Below are positions 44,365 through 53,782 of a DNA stretch of 64,000 nucleotides, in pieces. How positions within the stretch are numbered: the first letter of the stretch is position 1; each line of letters begins with the position of its first letter. Origin of the DNA: Burkholderiales bacterium (GTDB lineage: Bacteria > Pseudomonadota > Gammaproteobacteria > Burkholderiales > Ga0077523); assembly GCA_022843925.1 (NCBI GenBank), contig JALHMS010000011.1, forward strand, positions 1-64,000. Reading direction: 5' to 3'. The notes below the pieces were generated by a model. The model saw nothing but the letters and a program-made list of their open reading frames with translations, did not search any database and was not told where the DNA came from. Both the position numbers and the translations under genes were made by a program.

Positions 44365-45576
44365 GTGCACGAGTTCCCACGCATCAAGCGCCTGCCGCCG
44401 TACGTCTTCAACATCACCGGCGAGCTGAAGGCGGCGGCTCGCAAGCGCGGCGAGGACATCATCGACTTCGGCATGGGCAATCCGGACCAGCCCACGCCCC
44501 GGCACATCGTCGACAAGCTGGTCGAGACGGCCCAGCGCGGTGACACGCACCGCTACTCGGTTTCGAAGGGCATTCCCAGGCTGCGCCGTGCCATCACCAA
44601 CTGGTACAAGACCCGATACGCCGTCGACCTCGACCCCGATACCGAGGCCATCGCCACCATCGGCTCGAAGGAAGGCATCGCGCACCTCGCCCTCGCGACG
44701 CTCGACCGCGGGGACATCGTCCTCGTCCCGAATCCGAGCTACCCCATCCACATCTACGGGCCGGTGATCGCCGGTGCCGACATCCGCCACGTGGCGCTGG
44801 TGCCGGGTCGCGACTTCTTCGAGGAACTCGAGAAGGCCATCCGGGATTCGTATCCGAAGCCCAAGATGCTGATCCTGAACTTCCCGGCGAATCCGACGGC
44901 GCAGTGCGTCGAGCTGCCGTTCTTCGAACGGATCATCAAGCTCGCCCGCGAACACGACATCTTCGTCGTGCACGATCTGGCCTATGCCGACATCGTCTAC
45001 GACGGCTGGAAGGCCCCGTCGATTCTCCAGGTGCCCGGTGCCAAGGACGTCGCGGTGGAGTTCTTCACGCTGTCGAAGAGCTACAACATGGCGGGCTGGC
45101 GCGTGGGCTTCATGGTCGGCAATCGTGAGCTCGTCGGTGCGCTCGCCCGGATGAAGAGCTATCACGACTACGGCACGTTCACCCCGATCCAGGTGGCTGC
45201 CATCGTGGCGCTGGAAGGGCCGCAGGACTGCGTGCACACCATCGCCCAGACCTATCAGAAGCGTCGCGACGTGCTCGTCGCGGGCCTCCATGCCCTCGAC
45301 TGGATGGTCGAGATTCCCAAGGCCACGATGTACATCTGGGCGCAGATCCCGGAGGCCTATCGCGCCATGGGGTCGCTCGAGTTCTCGAAGAAGCTGCTGG
45401 CGGATGCGAAGATCGCCGTCTCGCCCGGCATCGGCTTCGGCGACTATGGCGACGACCACGTCCGCTTCTCGCTGATCGAGAACGAGGCCCGGACCCGTCA
45501 GGCGATCCGTGGCATCCGGGACATGTTCCGGAAGGACGGCCTGCTCTCGCCGTCGCAGATCGCGAAGGTCGGATGA
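44365..45576 (+). CDS. alaC: Pyridoxal-phosphate aminotransferase, AlaC-like
   Basis: The 403-residue class-I aminotransferase shows [55 protein letters not shown] and the PLP-lysine motif [16 protein letters not shown]. It closely resembles AlaC, which makes alanine from pyruvate and glutamate, and sits upstream of hom and thrC as in many betaproteobacteria. The start is GTG 44365 with GGAG upstream. Its last 39 bases (45538-45576) recur with two changes at 45681-45719. Confidence 0.92.
   Translation: MHEFPRIKRLPPYVFNITGELKAAARKRGEDIIDFGMGNPDQPTPRHIVDKLVETAQRGDTHRYSVSKGIPRLRRAITNWYKTRYAVDLDPDTEAIATIGSKEGIAHLALATLDRGDIVLVPNPSYPIHIYGPVIAGADIRHVALVPGRDFFEELEKAIRDSYPKPKMLILNFPANPTAQCVELPFFERIIKLAREHDIFVVHDLAYADIVYDGWKAPSILQVPGAKDVAVEFFTLSKSYNMAGWRVGFMVGNRELVGALARMKSYHDYGTFTPIQVAAIVALEGPQDCVHTIAQTYQKRRDVLVAGLHALDWMVEIPKATMYIWAQIPEAYRAMGSLEFSKKLLADAKIAVSPGIGFGDYGDDHVRFSLIENEARTRQAIRGIRDMFRKDGLLSPSQIAKVG
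45538..45576 (+). repeat. alaC tail, original copy of a 39-bp direct repeat
   Basis: It matches 45681-45719 at 37 of 39 positions, offset 143 bp. The repeat encodes [12 protein letters not shown] plus stop here and [12 protein letters not shown] plus stop in the second copy. Confidence 0.85.
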
Positions 45577-45593
45577 GTTCGGGGGAGGCTGAT

Positions 45594-45719
45594 ATGCGCA
45601 GCATGTCAAGGCCGACGGCCGGCCGACACCAGAACACCCTGCCGTACCGGCAGGGTCGTCCGGGCATGCGCGGGATGCGCGGCCTGATTTCGCCGTCGCA
45701 GATCGCGAAGGTCGGATGA
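45594..45719 (+). CDS. 41-residue mini-ORF made from a duplicated alaC tail
   Basis: ATG 45594 is preceded by GGGGGAGG five to twelve bases upstream. The frame runs 41 codons (MRSMSRPTAGRHQNTLPYRQ to the end), finishing with [10 protein letters not shown], which repeats the AlaC C-terminus. Its stop overlaps the next gene as ATGA. The middle contains the stem ACCCTGCC/GGCAGGGT (45636-45643, 45649-45656). The peptide is basic and probably unfolded. It could be a translated leader coupling alaC to the GNAT gene, or a non-functional duplication relic. Expression is not shown by the sequence. Confidence 0.5.
   Translation: MRSMSRPTAGRHQNTLPYRQGRPGMRGMRGLISPSQIAKVG
45681..45719 (+). repeat. alaC tail, duplicated copy
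   Basis: This second copy of the 39-bp repeat supplies the ATGA junction that forms the start of the GNAT gene at 45716. Confidence 0.85.
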
Positions 45720-46165
45720 CGGGGTTCCGGGTGGTGCGGGTGAGCAGCCCCGCAGGCGAACTGCTCGAGCCCGACTGGCTGCCGCGGGCGGAGTCCGTGC
45801 ACCGGCAGTTGCGGCCTGATCTCGAGGCCGACTACCCGGCGCAGATGCGTCGGATCCTGGCCGGTGGCGGCGAGATGGCGGTCGTGGCGGACGGTAATGT
45901 CGTGCGGTGCGTGACGGTCTTCCGCAGCTTCGCGAACACCCACCTCGGCCTGCGCTTCTACGTCGATGATCTCGTCACGGACGAGGCGGCGCGCTCCACC
46001 GGCGCCGGTGCGACGATGCTGCGCTGGCTGGAGGCCGAGGCCCGCGCCCGCGGTTGCGGGTCGATCGATCTCGAATCCGGCGTGCAGCGTGCAGGTGCCC
46101 ATCGCTTCTACTTTCGCGAAGGTTTTTCAATCCCGAGTTACAGCTTCAGGAAACCGATTCGATGA
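45716..46165 (+). CDS. GNAT-family N-acetyltransferase
   Basis: The 149-residue protein has the GNAT acetyl-CoA-binding pattern: a central strand FYVDDLVTDEAARSTGAGATML, then WLEAEARARGCGSIDLESG and the closing HRFYFREGFSIPSYSF. The substrate is unknown. Both ends overlap neighbours (ATGA with the mini-ORF upstream, ATGA with hom downstream), so it is coupled to threonine-pathway genes. A role in modifying amino acids or as a resistance-type acetyltransferase is possible but not indicated further. Confidence 0.85.
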   Translation: MTGFRVVRVSSPAGELLEPDWLPRAESVHRQLRPDLEADYPAQMRRILAGGGEMAVVADGNVVRCVTVFRSFANTHLGLRFYVDDLVTDEAARSTGAGATMLRWLEAEARARGCGSIDLESGVQRAGAHRFYFREGFSIPSYSFRKPIR

Positions 46166-47478
46166 AACCCATCAACGTGGGCCTTCTGGGCATCGGCACC
46201 GTGGGCGGCGGCACGTTCAACGTGCTGAAGCGGAATCAGAGCGAGATCCAGCGCCGCGCAGGCCGCGGCATCCAGATCACCGCCGTGGCCGACAAGGATC
46301 TCGCCCGCGCACAGTCGGTGGTGGGCGAGGGCGTGCGCGTCACCGACGATGCCTTCACCGTCGTACGCGACCCCGACATCGACATCGTCGTCGAACTGAT
46401 CGGCGGATACACCATCGCGAAGACGCTCATCCTGGAGGCCATCGCGAACGGCAAGCACGTGGTGACGGCCAACAAGGCGCTGCTCGCCACGCACGGCAAC
46501 GAGATCTTCGCGCGCGCCCGGGAGAAGGGCGTGATGGTCGCCTTCGAGGCTGCGGTGGCCGGCGGCATCCCGATCATCAAGGCGCTGCGGGAGGGCCTCA
46601 CCGCCAATCGCATCGAATGGATCGCCGGGATCATCAACGGCACGAGCAACTTCATCCTGTCGGAGATGCGTGACAAGGGTCTCGCGTTCGACACCGTGCT
46701 GGCCGAGGCCCAGCGACTGGGGTACGCGGAGGCCGACCCGACGTTCGACATCCAGGGCATCGACGCGGCCCACAAGCTGACGATCATGTCGGCCATCGCG
46801 TTCGGCATCCCCATGCAGTTCGAGAAGGCCTACACCGAGGGCATCGCAGCCCTCACGAAGGACGACATCCGCTACGCCGAGCAACTGGGCTATCGCATCA
46901 AGCTGCTCGGCATCACGCGTCGCACGCCGGCGGGCATCGAGCTGCGCGTGCATCCGACGCTCATCCCCGCGCGCCGACTCATTGCCAACGTCGAGGGCGT
47001 GATGAACGCGGTGCTCGTGAAAGGCGATGCGGTCGGGGCGACCCTCTACTACGGTGCCGGCGCCGGTGCGGAACCGACGGCGTCGGCCGTGGTGGCCGAT
47101 CTGGTCGACGTGACGCGCATGCAGACGGCCGATCCGGAGAACCGGGTCCCGCATCTTGCGTTCCAGCCCGATCAGCTCTCCGACACGCCGATTCTGCCGA
47201 TGGAGGAGGTCGAGACGTCCTACTACCTCAGGCTCCGCGTGTTCGACCGTCCCGGGGTGCTCGCCGACGTGGCGCGCATCCTTGCCGACCACACCATATC
47301 GATCGATGCGATGGTGCAGAAGGAACCCGCGGAGGGCGAGGACCAGGCCGACATCGTCCTGCTCACCCACCGCACGATCGAGAAGCACACGAACGCGGCC
47401 ATCGCACGGATCGAGGCCCTGCCCACCGTGTCCGGCAAGATCACCCGGATCCGGCTCGAAGAGCTGGGTCGCCACTGA
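46162..47478 (+). CDS. hom: Homoserine dehydrogenase
   Basis: The 438-residue enzyme has the NAD(P)-binding N-terminus (NVGLLGIGTVGGGTFNVLK), VTANKALLATHG, the catalytic lysine region GGIPIIKALREGL and EADPTFDIQGIDAAHKL, plus a C-terminal ACT domain (YYLRLRVFDRPGVLADVA) that usually gives threonine feedback inhibition. It converts aspartate semialdehyde to homoserine. ATG 46162 overlaps the GNAT stop. thrC follows 21 bases later. Confidence 0.94.
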   Translation: MKPINVGLLGIGTVGGGTFNVLKRNQSEIQRRAGRGIQITAVADKDLARAQSVVGEGVRVTDDAFTVVRDPDIDIVVELIGGYTIAKTLILEAIANGKHVVTANKALLATHGNEIFARAREKGVMVAFEAAVAGGIPIIKALREGLTANRIEWIAGIINGTSNFILSEMRDKGLAFDTVLAEAQRLGYAEADPTFDIQGIDAAHKLTIMSAIAFGIPMQFEKAYTEGIAALTKDDIRYAEQLGYRIKLLGITRRTPAGIELRVHPTLIPARRLIANVEGVMNAVLVKGDAVGATLYYGAGAGAEPTASAVVADLVDVTRMQTADPENRVPHLAFQPDQLSDTPILPMEEVETSYYLRLRVFDRPGVLADVARILADHTISIDAMVQKEPAEGEDQADIVLLTHRTIEKHTNAAIARIEALPTVSGKITRIRLEELGRH

Positions 47479-47499
47479 CAGCGGGCCACGGAGCTTTCC

Positions 47500-48906
47500 A
47501 TGCGCTACGTTTCCACCCGCGGCGGCATGCCGCCGACGCCGTTCACCGGGATCCTCCTGGAGGGCCTCGCGCCCGACGGCGGGCTCTCGATGCCGGAGAC
47601 CTATCCGCAGGTGAGCCGTGCGGATCTCGATGCGTGGCGGCGGCTCGGCTATCGGGATCTCGCCTTCGAGATCTTCTCGCGGTTCATGGACGACATCCCG
47701 TCCGCCGACCTGCGCGACATCGTCTATCGCACGTACACGGCTGCGGCGTTCGGGTCCGACGACATCACGCCGCTGTCGACGTTGGAGCCCGGCGTGCATC
47801 TGCTGCACCTCTCGAACGGCCCGACGCTCGCGTTCAAGGACGTCGCGATGCAGTTGCTCGGCAACCTGTTCGAGTACGTGCTCGCGAAACGCGGCGACGA
47901 GCTGAACATCCTCGGCGCGACCTCCGGCGACACGGGCTCTGCCGCCGAGTACGCCATGCGTGGCAAGCAGGGCGTGCGGGTGTTCATGCTCTCGCCCGAC
48001 GGCAAGATGAGTCCGTTCCAGACGGCGCAGATGTACTCGCTCCAGGACGCCAACATCTTCAACATCGCCGTGAAGGGCGTGTTCGACGACTGCCAGGACA
48101 TGGTGAAAGCCGTGTCCAACGATCTCTCGTTCAAGGCGAAGTACCGCATCGGCACCGTGAACTCGATCAACTGGGCGCGCCTCGTCGCGCAGGTCGTCTA
48201 CTACTTCAAGGGCTACTTCGCCGCGACGAAGGGCAACGACGAGCAGGTCACCTTCTCGGTGCCGTCCGGCAATTTCGGCAATGTCTGCGCGGGCCACGTG
48301 GCGCGCATGATGGGCCTGCCCGTCCGCCGCCTCGTCGTCGCGACGAACGAGAACGATGTCCTCGACGAGTTCTTCCGGACCGGGCGCTATCGCGTTCGAC
48401 CCTCGTCCGCCGTCGCGCAGACGTCCAGCCCGTCGATGGACATCTCCAAGGCCTCGAACTTCGAACGATTCGTGTTCGACCTGGTGGGGCGTGACCCGAA
48501 GATCGTCGCCGGTCTCTGGAAGCAGGTCGACACCAACGGCGAGTTCGATCTCTCGGCCACGCCCTACTTCGCGCGTCTCGCGGATTTCGGCTTCGTGTCC
48601 GGCCGAAGCAGTCACGCCGATCGCCTTGCGACCATCCGCCGGGTCCATGCGACTTACGGGGTGATCGTCGACACCCACACGGCCGACGGCATCAAGGCGG
48701 GGCTCGAGCAACGCGAGGCGGGCATCCCGCTGCTGTGCCTCGAGACCGCGCTTCCGGCCAAGTTCTCGGCGACCATCGTCGAGGCGCTCGGCCACGAACC
48801 CGCGCGGCCCGCCGGGTTCGACCGGATCGAGGCGCTGCCGCTGCGCTACGACGTGATGCCGGCCGACGCCGAGGCGGTGAAGCGGTACATCGAAGCGCGT
48901 TGCTGA
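47500..48906 (+). CDS. thrC: Threonine synthase
   Basis: The 468-residue PLP enzyme begins MRYVSTRGGMPPTPFTGILL and contains the PLP-lysine motif SNGPTLAFKDVAMQLLGN, GATSGDTGSAAEYAM, INSINWARLVAQVVYY-type residues and FSVPSGNFGNVCAGHVA. Length fits the long (E. coli-type) threonine synthase class. It makes threonine from phosphohomoserine. It ends the alaC-GNAT-hom-thrC unit; homoserine kinase is not in this operon. Confidence 0.94.
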   Translation: MRYVSTRGGMPPTPFTGILLEGLAPDGGLSMPETYPQVSRADLDAWRRLGYRDLAFEIFSRFMDDIPSADLRDIVYRTYTAAAFGSDDITPLSTLEPGVHLLHLSNGPTLAFKDVAMQLLGNLFEYVLAKRGDELNILGATSGDTGSAAEYAMRGKQGVRVFMLSPDGKMSPFQTAQMYSLQDANIFNIAVKGVFDDCQDMVKAVSNDLSFKAKYRIGTVNSINWARLVAQVVYYFKGYFAATKGNDEQVTFSVPSGNFGNVCAGHVARMMGLPVRRLVVATNENDVLDEFFRTGRYRVRPSSAVAQTSSPSMDISKASNFERFVFDLVGRDPKIVAGLWKQVDTNGEFDLSATPYFARLADFGFVSGRSSHADRLATIRRVHATYGVIVDTHTADGIKAGLEQREAGIPLLCLETALPAKFSATIVEALGHEPARPAGFDRIEALPLRYDVMPADAEAVKRYIEARC

Positions 48907-48960
48907 GCGCGCGACCCATCGATCCTGCAGGGCGCGCGCCGCCATCGCGTCGGGGACGGC

Positions 48961-50922
48961 ATGCCATCCCTCGGTCCTGATCTCGAAGCGGTCTTCTCGC
49001 CGGAGGGGCCCCTCGCGCGGAGCATCCCGGGGTTCCGCAGCCGGCCGTCGCAGGTTGCCATGGCGCAGGCCATCGGACACGCGATCGAGGACCGCGAGGT
49101 GCTCGTGGCCGAGGCGGGCACCGGCACCGGCAAGACGTTCGCGTATCTCGTCCCGGCGCTCCTCTACGGAGGCAAGGTGATCGTCTCGACGGGCACCAAG
49201 ACGCTCCAGGACCAACTCTTCGGGCGCGATCTCCCGGTGGTACGCGAGGCCCTCGGCGCGTCGGTCACCACCGCGCTGTTGAAGGGCCGCGCGAACTATG
49301 TCTGCCACTATCACCTCGAGCGCGCACGCACCGACGGCCGCTTCCAGAATCGGGCGGACGTGGGTTACCTCGAACGCATCGCGAGCTATGCGCGCACCAG
49401 CGACAGCGGCGACAAGAGCGGGCTCGCGGACGTCCCCGAGGACGCCACGGTCTGGCCGCTCGTGACCTCGACCCGCGAGAACTGCCTCGGCGCCGACTGC
49501 ACCCACTTCCGCGAATGCTTCGTGATGAAGGCGCGGAAGCAGGCGCTGGAGGCCGACGTCGTCGTGGTGAACCACCATCTCTTCTTCGCGGACGTCGTCC
49601 TGCGCGACGAGGGCGTGGCCGAACTGCTGCCCAACTGCAACACGGTGATCCTCGACGAGGCGCATCAGTTGCCCGACACCGCGAGCCTCTTCTTCGGCGA
49701 GAGTCTTTCCACGACGCAACTCGTCGAACTTGCACGCGATACCCGACTCGAGGCCGCCGCCGGTGCGCGCGACTTCGCGCCGTTGCCCGAAGCCGCACAG
49801 CAGCTGGAGAAGGCCGCGAAGGATCTCCGGCTCGCTTGGGGTGAGGGTGATATGGGCCGGGCGCCGGCACGCGACGCACTGCAGAAGCCGAAGCTCGTGC
49901 CGGCCATCGAGAACGTGGAGACCTGCCTCGCGAAGCTCGACGAGCTACTCGATCTGCAGGCCGAGCGCAGCGAAGGGCTGGGGCGATGCCGCGAGCGCAG
50001 CGCACTTCTCGTGACGACCCTGAAGCGGTGGTATCGCGAGCCCGACGCGGCTTACGTGCGCTGGGTGGAGGTGTTCGCGGGTTCACTGCAACTGCACGCG
50101 ACGCCGCTCGATGTCGGCACGATCTTCCAGCGCCAGGTGGGCGGTGGCACGCGCGCATGGATCCTCACGTCGGCGACCCTCTCGGTCCGCGGCGACTTCT
50201 CGCACTACGTCGCGCAGCTCGGCCTCACGTCGGCGCGCACCGAGTGCTGGGACAGCCCGTTCGACTATCCACAGCAGGCGGTGCTCTACGTGCCCGAGGG
50301 ATTGCCCGAACCCAACACGCCGTACTACACCGAGGCGGTGGTCGAGGCGGCGCTTCCCGCGATCGAGGCGGCCGGAGGTCGCACCTTCCTGCTCTTCACC
50401 AGCCTGCGCGCGATGCGCGAGGCGCGCGATCTCGTGGCGGCAGGATTGCGTCGGCTGGGCCGCGACTATCCGATCCTGTTGCAGGGCGAGGGGTCACGAA
50501 CCGAGCTGCTCGAGCGCTTCCGTCGCCTGGGCAACGCGGTGCTGGTCGGCAGCCAGTCGTTCTGGGAGGGCGTGGACGTCCGCGGTCCGACGTTGTCGCT
50601 GGTGGTGATCGACCGCGTGCCGTTCGCGCCGCCGGACGATCCGGTGCTGACGGCGCGCATCGAGCGCATCAACGCGGCCGGCGGCAACGCCTTCATGGAC
50701 TACCAGCTGCCGCACGCGGTGATCCTCCTGAAGCAGGGGGCCGGGCGGCTGATTCGCGATGAAGCCGATCGCGGCGTGCTGATGATCTGCGATCCGAGGC
50801 TGATCTCGAAGTCGTACGGGAAGCGTGTCTGGCGCAGCCTGCCGCCGATGCGACGGACGCGGGACATCGTTGATGTGGTCGCGTTTCTGTCAGGCACGGG
50901 AACACCGATCGAAGCGCCCTGA
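48961..50922 (+). CDS. ATP-dependent DNA helicase, YoaA/DinG type
   Basis: The 653-residue superfamily-2 helicase has Walker A (AEAGTGTGKTFAYLVP near 50), four candidate iron-sulfur cysteines (YVCHYHL near 115; ENCLGADCTHFRECF near 175-188), the DEAH box (VILDEAHQLPD near 232), LTSATLS and the C-terminal GSQSFWEGVDVRG and LKQGAGRLIRDEAD. This matches YoaA more than DinG in length. These XPD-like helicases unwind DNA during repair. It follows thrC by 54 bp and converges with a DUF1232 gene. Confidence 0.9.
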   Translation: MPSLGPDLEAVFSPEGPLARSIPGFRSRPSQVAMAQAIGHAIEDREVLVAEAGTGTGKTFAYLVPALLYGGKVIVSTGTKTLQDQLFGRDLPVVREALGASVTTALLKGRANYVCHYHLERARTDGRFQNRADVGYLERIASYARTSDSGDKSGLADVPEDATVWPLVTSTRENCLGADCTHFRECFVMKARKQALEADVVVVNHHLFFADVVLRDEGVAELLPNCNTVILDEAHQLPDTASLFFGESLSTTQLVELARDTRLEAAAGARDFAPLPEAAQQLEKAAKDLRLAWGEGDMGRAPARDALQKPKLVPAIENVETCLAKLDELLDLQAERSEGLGRCRERSALLVTTLKRWYREPDAAYVRWVEVFAGSLQLHATPLDVGTIFQRQVGGGTRAWILTSATLSVRGDFSHYVAQLGLTSARTECWDSPFDYPQQAVLYVPEGLPEPNTPYYTEAVVEAALPAIEAAGGRTFLLFTSLRAMREARDLVAAGLRRLGRDYPILLQGEGSRTELLERFRRLGNAVLVGSQSFWEGVDVRGPTLSLVVIDRVPFAPPDDPVLTARIERINAAGGNAFMDYQLPHAVILLKQGAGRLIRDEADRGVLMICDPRLISKSYGKRVWRSLPPMRRTRDIVDVVAFLSGTGTPIEAP

Positions 50923-50929
50923 TCGTCGG

Positions 50930-51310
50930 TCAGCCGACCCAGAGGCGCCACGCGAGGAGCAGGATCGCGATCCACACGACACCGACGATGGCGGCACCCG
51001 CCAGGCTGACCGGCTTGCCCTTGCGATCCGCAAACCATTGGTCCGCCTGATCACGGCAGTGGCGCAGGACCTCGGGAGGCAGCAGGCGGAGGCAGACCCA
51101 GATGGCCCCGGGCAGCAGGATCACTTCGTCGAGGTATCCCAGGATCGGGATGAAATCGGGGATGAGATCGATGGGGCTCAACGCGTAGGCTGCGACGCAG
51201 ACCGCCAGCACCTTCGCGATGAGCGGCGTGTCGGGGTGCCGCGTCGCGAACCAGACCGTCAGGGCATCCCTGCGCAGTGTCTTGGCCCAGGCGACGATGC
51301 GGGCCCACAC
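50930..51310 (-). CDS. DUF1232 (YkvA-like) membrane protein
   Basis: The 126-residue protein has the DUF1232 core YALSPIDLIPDFIPILGYLDE and LLPPEVLRHCRDQADQWFADR. Two or three hydrophobic segments end with a C-terminal helix (GAAIVGVVWIAILLLAWRLW). Its function is unknown in the family. The start is GTG 51310, 11 bases after the rimO stop, so it is probably co-transcribed with rimO. It ends seven bases from the convergent helicase gene. Confidence 0.85.
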   Translation of the reverse strand: MWARIVAWAKTLRRDALTVWFATRHPDTPLIAKVLAVCVAAYALSPIDLIPDFIPILGYLDEVILLPGAIWVCLRLLPPEVLRHCRDQADQWFADRKGKPVSLAGAAIVGVVWIAILLLAWRLWVG

Positions 51311-51321
51311 GCCGTTGCGAC

Positions 51322-52662
51322 CTACGGAATGGCGATGCCGTGCAGGTCGTGCGTGTCCGAGTGCTCCACGCGGACCTTCACGAAATCACCGACCTTCACG
51401 CCCTGCGCGCCGGAGACGTGGACGACTCCGTCGATCTCGGGCGCGTCGGCGGCGCTGCGCGCCACCAGGGTGTCGCCATCGACCTCGTCGACGAGGACGG
51501 TGATCTCCCGACCGACCCGCGCCGCGAGCCGGCGTGCGGAGATCTCCGCCTGGAGCGTCATGAACCGCTCCCGGCGCTCCTGCTTCACGGGCTCGGGGAC
51601 GGGATCGGGCAGGGCATTCGCCGTGGCCCCCTCGACCGGCGAGTACGCGAAACAGCCGACCCGATCGAGTTCAGCTTCCTCGAGGAATTCGAGCAGCGAT
51701 TCGAACTCGGCCTCGGTCTCGCCGGGAAATCCGACGATGAAGGTGGATCGCAGGGTGATGTCGGGGCACACCGATCGCCATGCACGGATGCGGGCGAGGT
51801 TGTTCTCGGCACTGGCCGGACGCTTCATCAACTTCAGGAGTCGCGGACTGGCGTGCTGGAACGGGATGTCGAGGTACGGCAGGACCCGTCCCTCCGCCAT
51901 CAGCGGGATGACTTCGTCCACGTGCGGATACGGGTAGACGTAGTGGAGACGGGTCCAGACACCGAGATCACCGAGGGCCGTGACCAGCTCGGTCATCCGG
52001 GTCTTCACGGGCCGTCCTTTGTGGAAGCCCGTGCGGTACTTCACGTCGACCCCGTACGCACTGGTGTCCTGCGAGATCACCAGGAGTTCCTTCACACCGG
52101 CGCGGACGAGATGCTCGGCTTCCTGCAGAACTTCGCCCACGGGCCGGCTGACGAGGTCGCCCCGCATCGAGGGGATGATGCAGAACGTGCATCGGTGATT
52201 GCAGCCTTCCGAGATCTTCAGGTAGGCGTAGTGCTTCGGCGTGAGTCGGATCCCTTGGGGCGGGACGAGATCCGAGAACGGATCGTGGGGCTTCGGCAGG
52301 TGCGTGTGGATGGCCGCCATGACCTCCTCGGTCGCGTGGGGGCCGGTCACGGCGAGCACGCTCGGATGGGTCTCGCGGACCACGGCACCCTTGGCGCCGA
52401 GGCATCCCGTGACGATCACCTTGCCGTTCTCCCGCACGGCCTCACCGATGGCGTCCAGCGATTCCTCGACCGCGGAATCGATGAACCCGCACGTGTTGAC
52501 GACTACGAGATCGGCGGACTCGTAGGAGGGTGCGATCCGGTAACCCTCCGCCCGGAGGCGGGTGAGGATCTGCTCGGAGTCGACCAATGCCTTCGGACAT
52601 CCGAGCGAGACGAAACCCACCTTGGGCGCCGGCTCGGGGCGTGCGCGAACTTTCGACTGCAT
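51322..52662 (-). CDS. rimO: Ribosomal protein S12 methylthiotransferase RimO
   Basis: The 446-residue radical-SAM enzyme has the N-terminal UPF0004 cluster cysteines ([35 protein letters not shown]), the radical-SAM CxxxCxxC motif ([18 protein letters not shown]) and a C-terminal TRAM domain. [12 protein letters not shown] is typical of RimO rather than MiaB. It adds a methylthio group to an aspartate of ribosomal protein S12. It starts ten bases downstream of the phaR stop on the same strand. Confidence 0.94.
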   Translation of the reverse strand: MQSKVRARPEPAPKVGFVSLGCPKALVDSEQILTRLRAEGYRIAPSYESADLVVVNTCGFIDSAVEESLDAIGEAVRENGKVIVTGCLGAKGAVVRETHPSVLAVTGPHATEEVMAAIHTHLPKPHDPFSDLVPPQGIRLTPKHYAYLKISEGCNHRCTFCIIPSMRGDLVSRPVGEVLQEAEHLVRAGVKELLVISQDTSAYGVDVKYRTGFHKGRPVKTRMTELVTALGDLGVWTRLHYVYPYPHVDEVIPLMAEGRVLPYLDIPFQHASPRLLKLMKRPASAENNLARIRAWRSVCPDITLRSTFIVGFPGETEAEFESLLEFLEEAELDRVGCFAYSPVEGATANALPDPVPEPVKQERRERFMTLQAEISARRLAARVGREITVLVDEVDGDTLVARSAADAPEIDGVVHVSGAQGVKVGDFVKVRVEHSDTHDLHGIAIP

Positions 52663-52672
52663 CGGGTTGGCC

Positions 52673-53254
52673 TCAGCCCTTGCGATCGGGGTCGGACGGG
52701 TCGTCTTGCGAGGCCCCGGTGGCGAAGGGTGAGAAGGGAAACGTGGAGAACATGTTCCGCGCCTGCTTCTGCAGCTGCTGCTGCATCTCGACGAATGTGT
52801 TGGCGCTCTGTTCCAGGTAGCTGCCCATGAGCCCCTGGATGGCCGGGCCCTGCATCTTCACGAACTGGTTCCAGGCATCCGACCCCACCACAGGGTTCTC
52901 GCCGAACTTGGCCAGCGACTGCTGCTGCAGCTTCCGCTGGATCTCCATGAACGTCTGGATGTTCTTCTCGAGGTAAGAACCCATCATGCCCTGCATGGCA
53001 TTGCCGTAGAACCGGATGATCTGCGAGAGCATGTCGCTGGAGAACATCGGTGCGCCGGCGGTTTCCTCTTCCAGGATGATCTGCAGAAGGATGCTCCGGG
53101 TGAGATCGTCGCCCGACTTCGCGTCGAGGACCTTGAACTGCACCTGCTCCAGGACGAGCGCCTTGACGTCTGCCAGCGTGATGTAACTGCTCGTTGCCGT
53201 GTCGTACAGGCGGCGGTTCGGATACTTCTTGATCAGTCGAAGTTCTTCAGCCAT
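52673..53254 (-). CDS. phaR: Polyhydroxyalkanoate synthesis repressor PhaR
   Basis: The 193-residue regulator has the PhaR DNA-binding domain at its start ([20 protein letters not shown]) and two copies of the granule-associating repeat. The repeats are [20 protein letters not shown] near 88 and [20 protein letters not shown] near 139. PhaR represses phasin and its own gene and leaves DNA when it binds nascent PHA granules. GAGGGA precedes the ATG at 53254. The 605-bp region upstream holds a candidate noncoding RNA on the opposite strand. Confidence 0.93.
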   Translation of the reverse strand: MAEELRLIKKYPNRRLYDTATSSYITLADVKALVLEQVQFKVLDAKSGDDLTRSILLQIILEEETAGAPMFSSDMLSQIIRFYGNAMQGMMGSYLEKNIQTFMEIQRKLQQQSLAKFGENPVVGSDAWNQFVKMQGPAIQGLMGSYLEQSANTFVEMQQQLQKQARNMFSTFPFSPFATGASQDDPSDPDRKG

Positions 53255-53383
53255 GGATCCCTCGTAGCGGCGACTTTATGGAGGAGGCCTGCCGCGGGCC
53301 GGATGACGAGCGGTTCCCGCCTCGTTGTTATGGGGTCGCTCATGGACTCTAGCGGAATCATGGTGCGACGCGCAAAAAAATCG

Positions 53384-53412
53384 TTGACAGCGAAATCGGT
53401 CACGCCTAGCAT
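53384..53412 (+). promoter_or_regulatory. Sigma-70 promoter pointing away from phaR
   Basis: A perfect -35 box TTGACA (53384-53389) and TAGCAT (53407-53412) are spaced 17 bases apart. The predicted start is near 53419, followed by a TGC/GCA-rich imperfect dyad, TTGTGCGCTGCAGCACGA (53418-53435), that could be a regulator site. No protein gene lies downstream on this strand before the terminator at 53782. Confidence 0.6.
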
Positions 53413-53418
53413 CGGGGT

Positions 53419-53782
53419 TGTGCGCTGCAGCACGACATCGGTGAAGCACCAGTTGTAAGAAAACATTACTCTGGCGTATCATGAAGTTGGGTTGCAAAGC
53501 TAGAGCTGGTCTCAATGGCGCAGCGAACAAGATTGTTGCGCGGGTGGCGGAGTGCCACCGTTGGCCAGACATACGATCGTCGAACGTTGCAGACCGCACA
53601 AAACGCCGCAGACGAACGCGGCACCAGATTCGGCCAGACGAAGACCCGAAGTCTTCGCGAAACGGATGTCCCGGCAGGTGGCGCATGCAGCCGCCGCAGA
53701 GGAATCCCGGCCAGACGGCTCCTCCCCCTTTATCGAAAGATAAAGGTTCAACCCCGGCGGGTTTTCTCGCCGGGGTTTTTTT
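53419..53782 (+). ncRNA. Candidate structured noncoding RNA in the phaR-phaB gap
   Basis: A transcript from the upstream promoter (or a second one, TTGTAA-N18-TATCAT at 53453-53482) would run to the terminator near 53782. It has consecutive hairpins at 53544-53558 (GTGGC/GCCAC, loop GGAGT), 53605-53622, 53639-53657 (CGAAGAC/GTCTTCG) and 53727-53746 (CCTTTATC-GAAA-GATAAAGG), then the terminator. GGCCAGAC recurs three times (53563, 53632, 53709). A pyrimidine-rich anti-Shine-Dalgarno-like CTCCTCCCCC lies at 53719-53728. No conserved coding frame exists, and no match to RNase P, tmRNA or 6S core motifs was recognised. Confidence 0.5.
53750..53782 (+). terminator. Intrinsic terminator of the candidate RNA
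   Basis: AACCCCGGCG (53750-53759) pairs with CGCCGGGGTT (53768-53777), followed by a run of seven T residues (53776-53782). The T-run is on the plus strand, so it terminates rightward transcription, not phaB. Confidence 0.88.

Noticed and set aside
46138-49719. Open frame of about 1193 codons on the minus strand across hom and thrC
   Set aside because: Antisense to hom, thrC and the helicase start, with no recognisable domain; a GC-driven shadow frame.
53561-53716. GGCCAGAC motifs as evidence for RNase P RNA
   Set aside because: RNase P RNA begins with a similar GACCAGACAGUCGC, but the required GAGGAAAGUCCGGGC and ACAGAA cores are absent.
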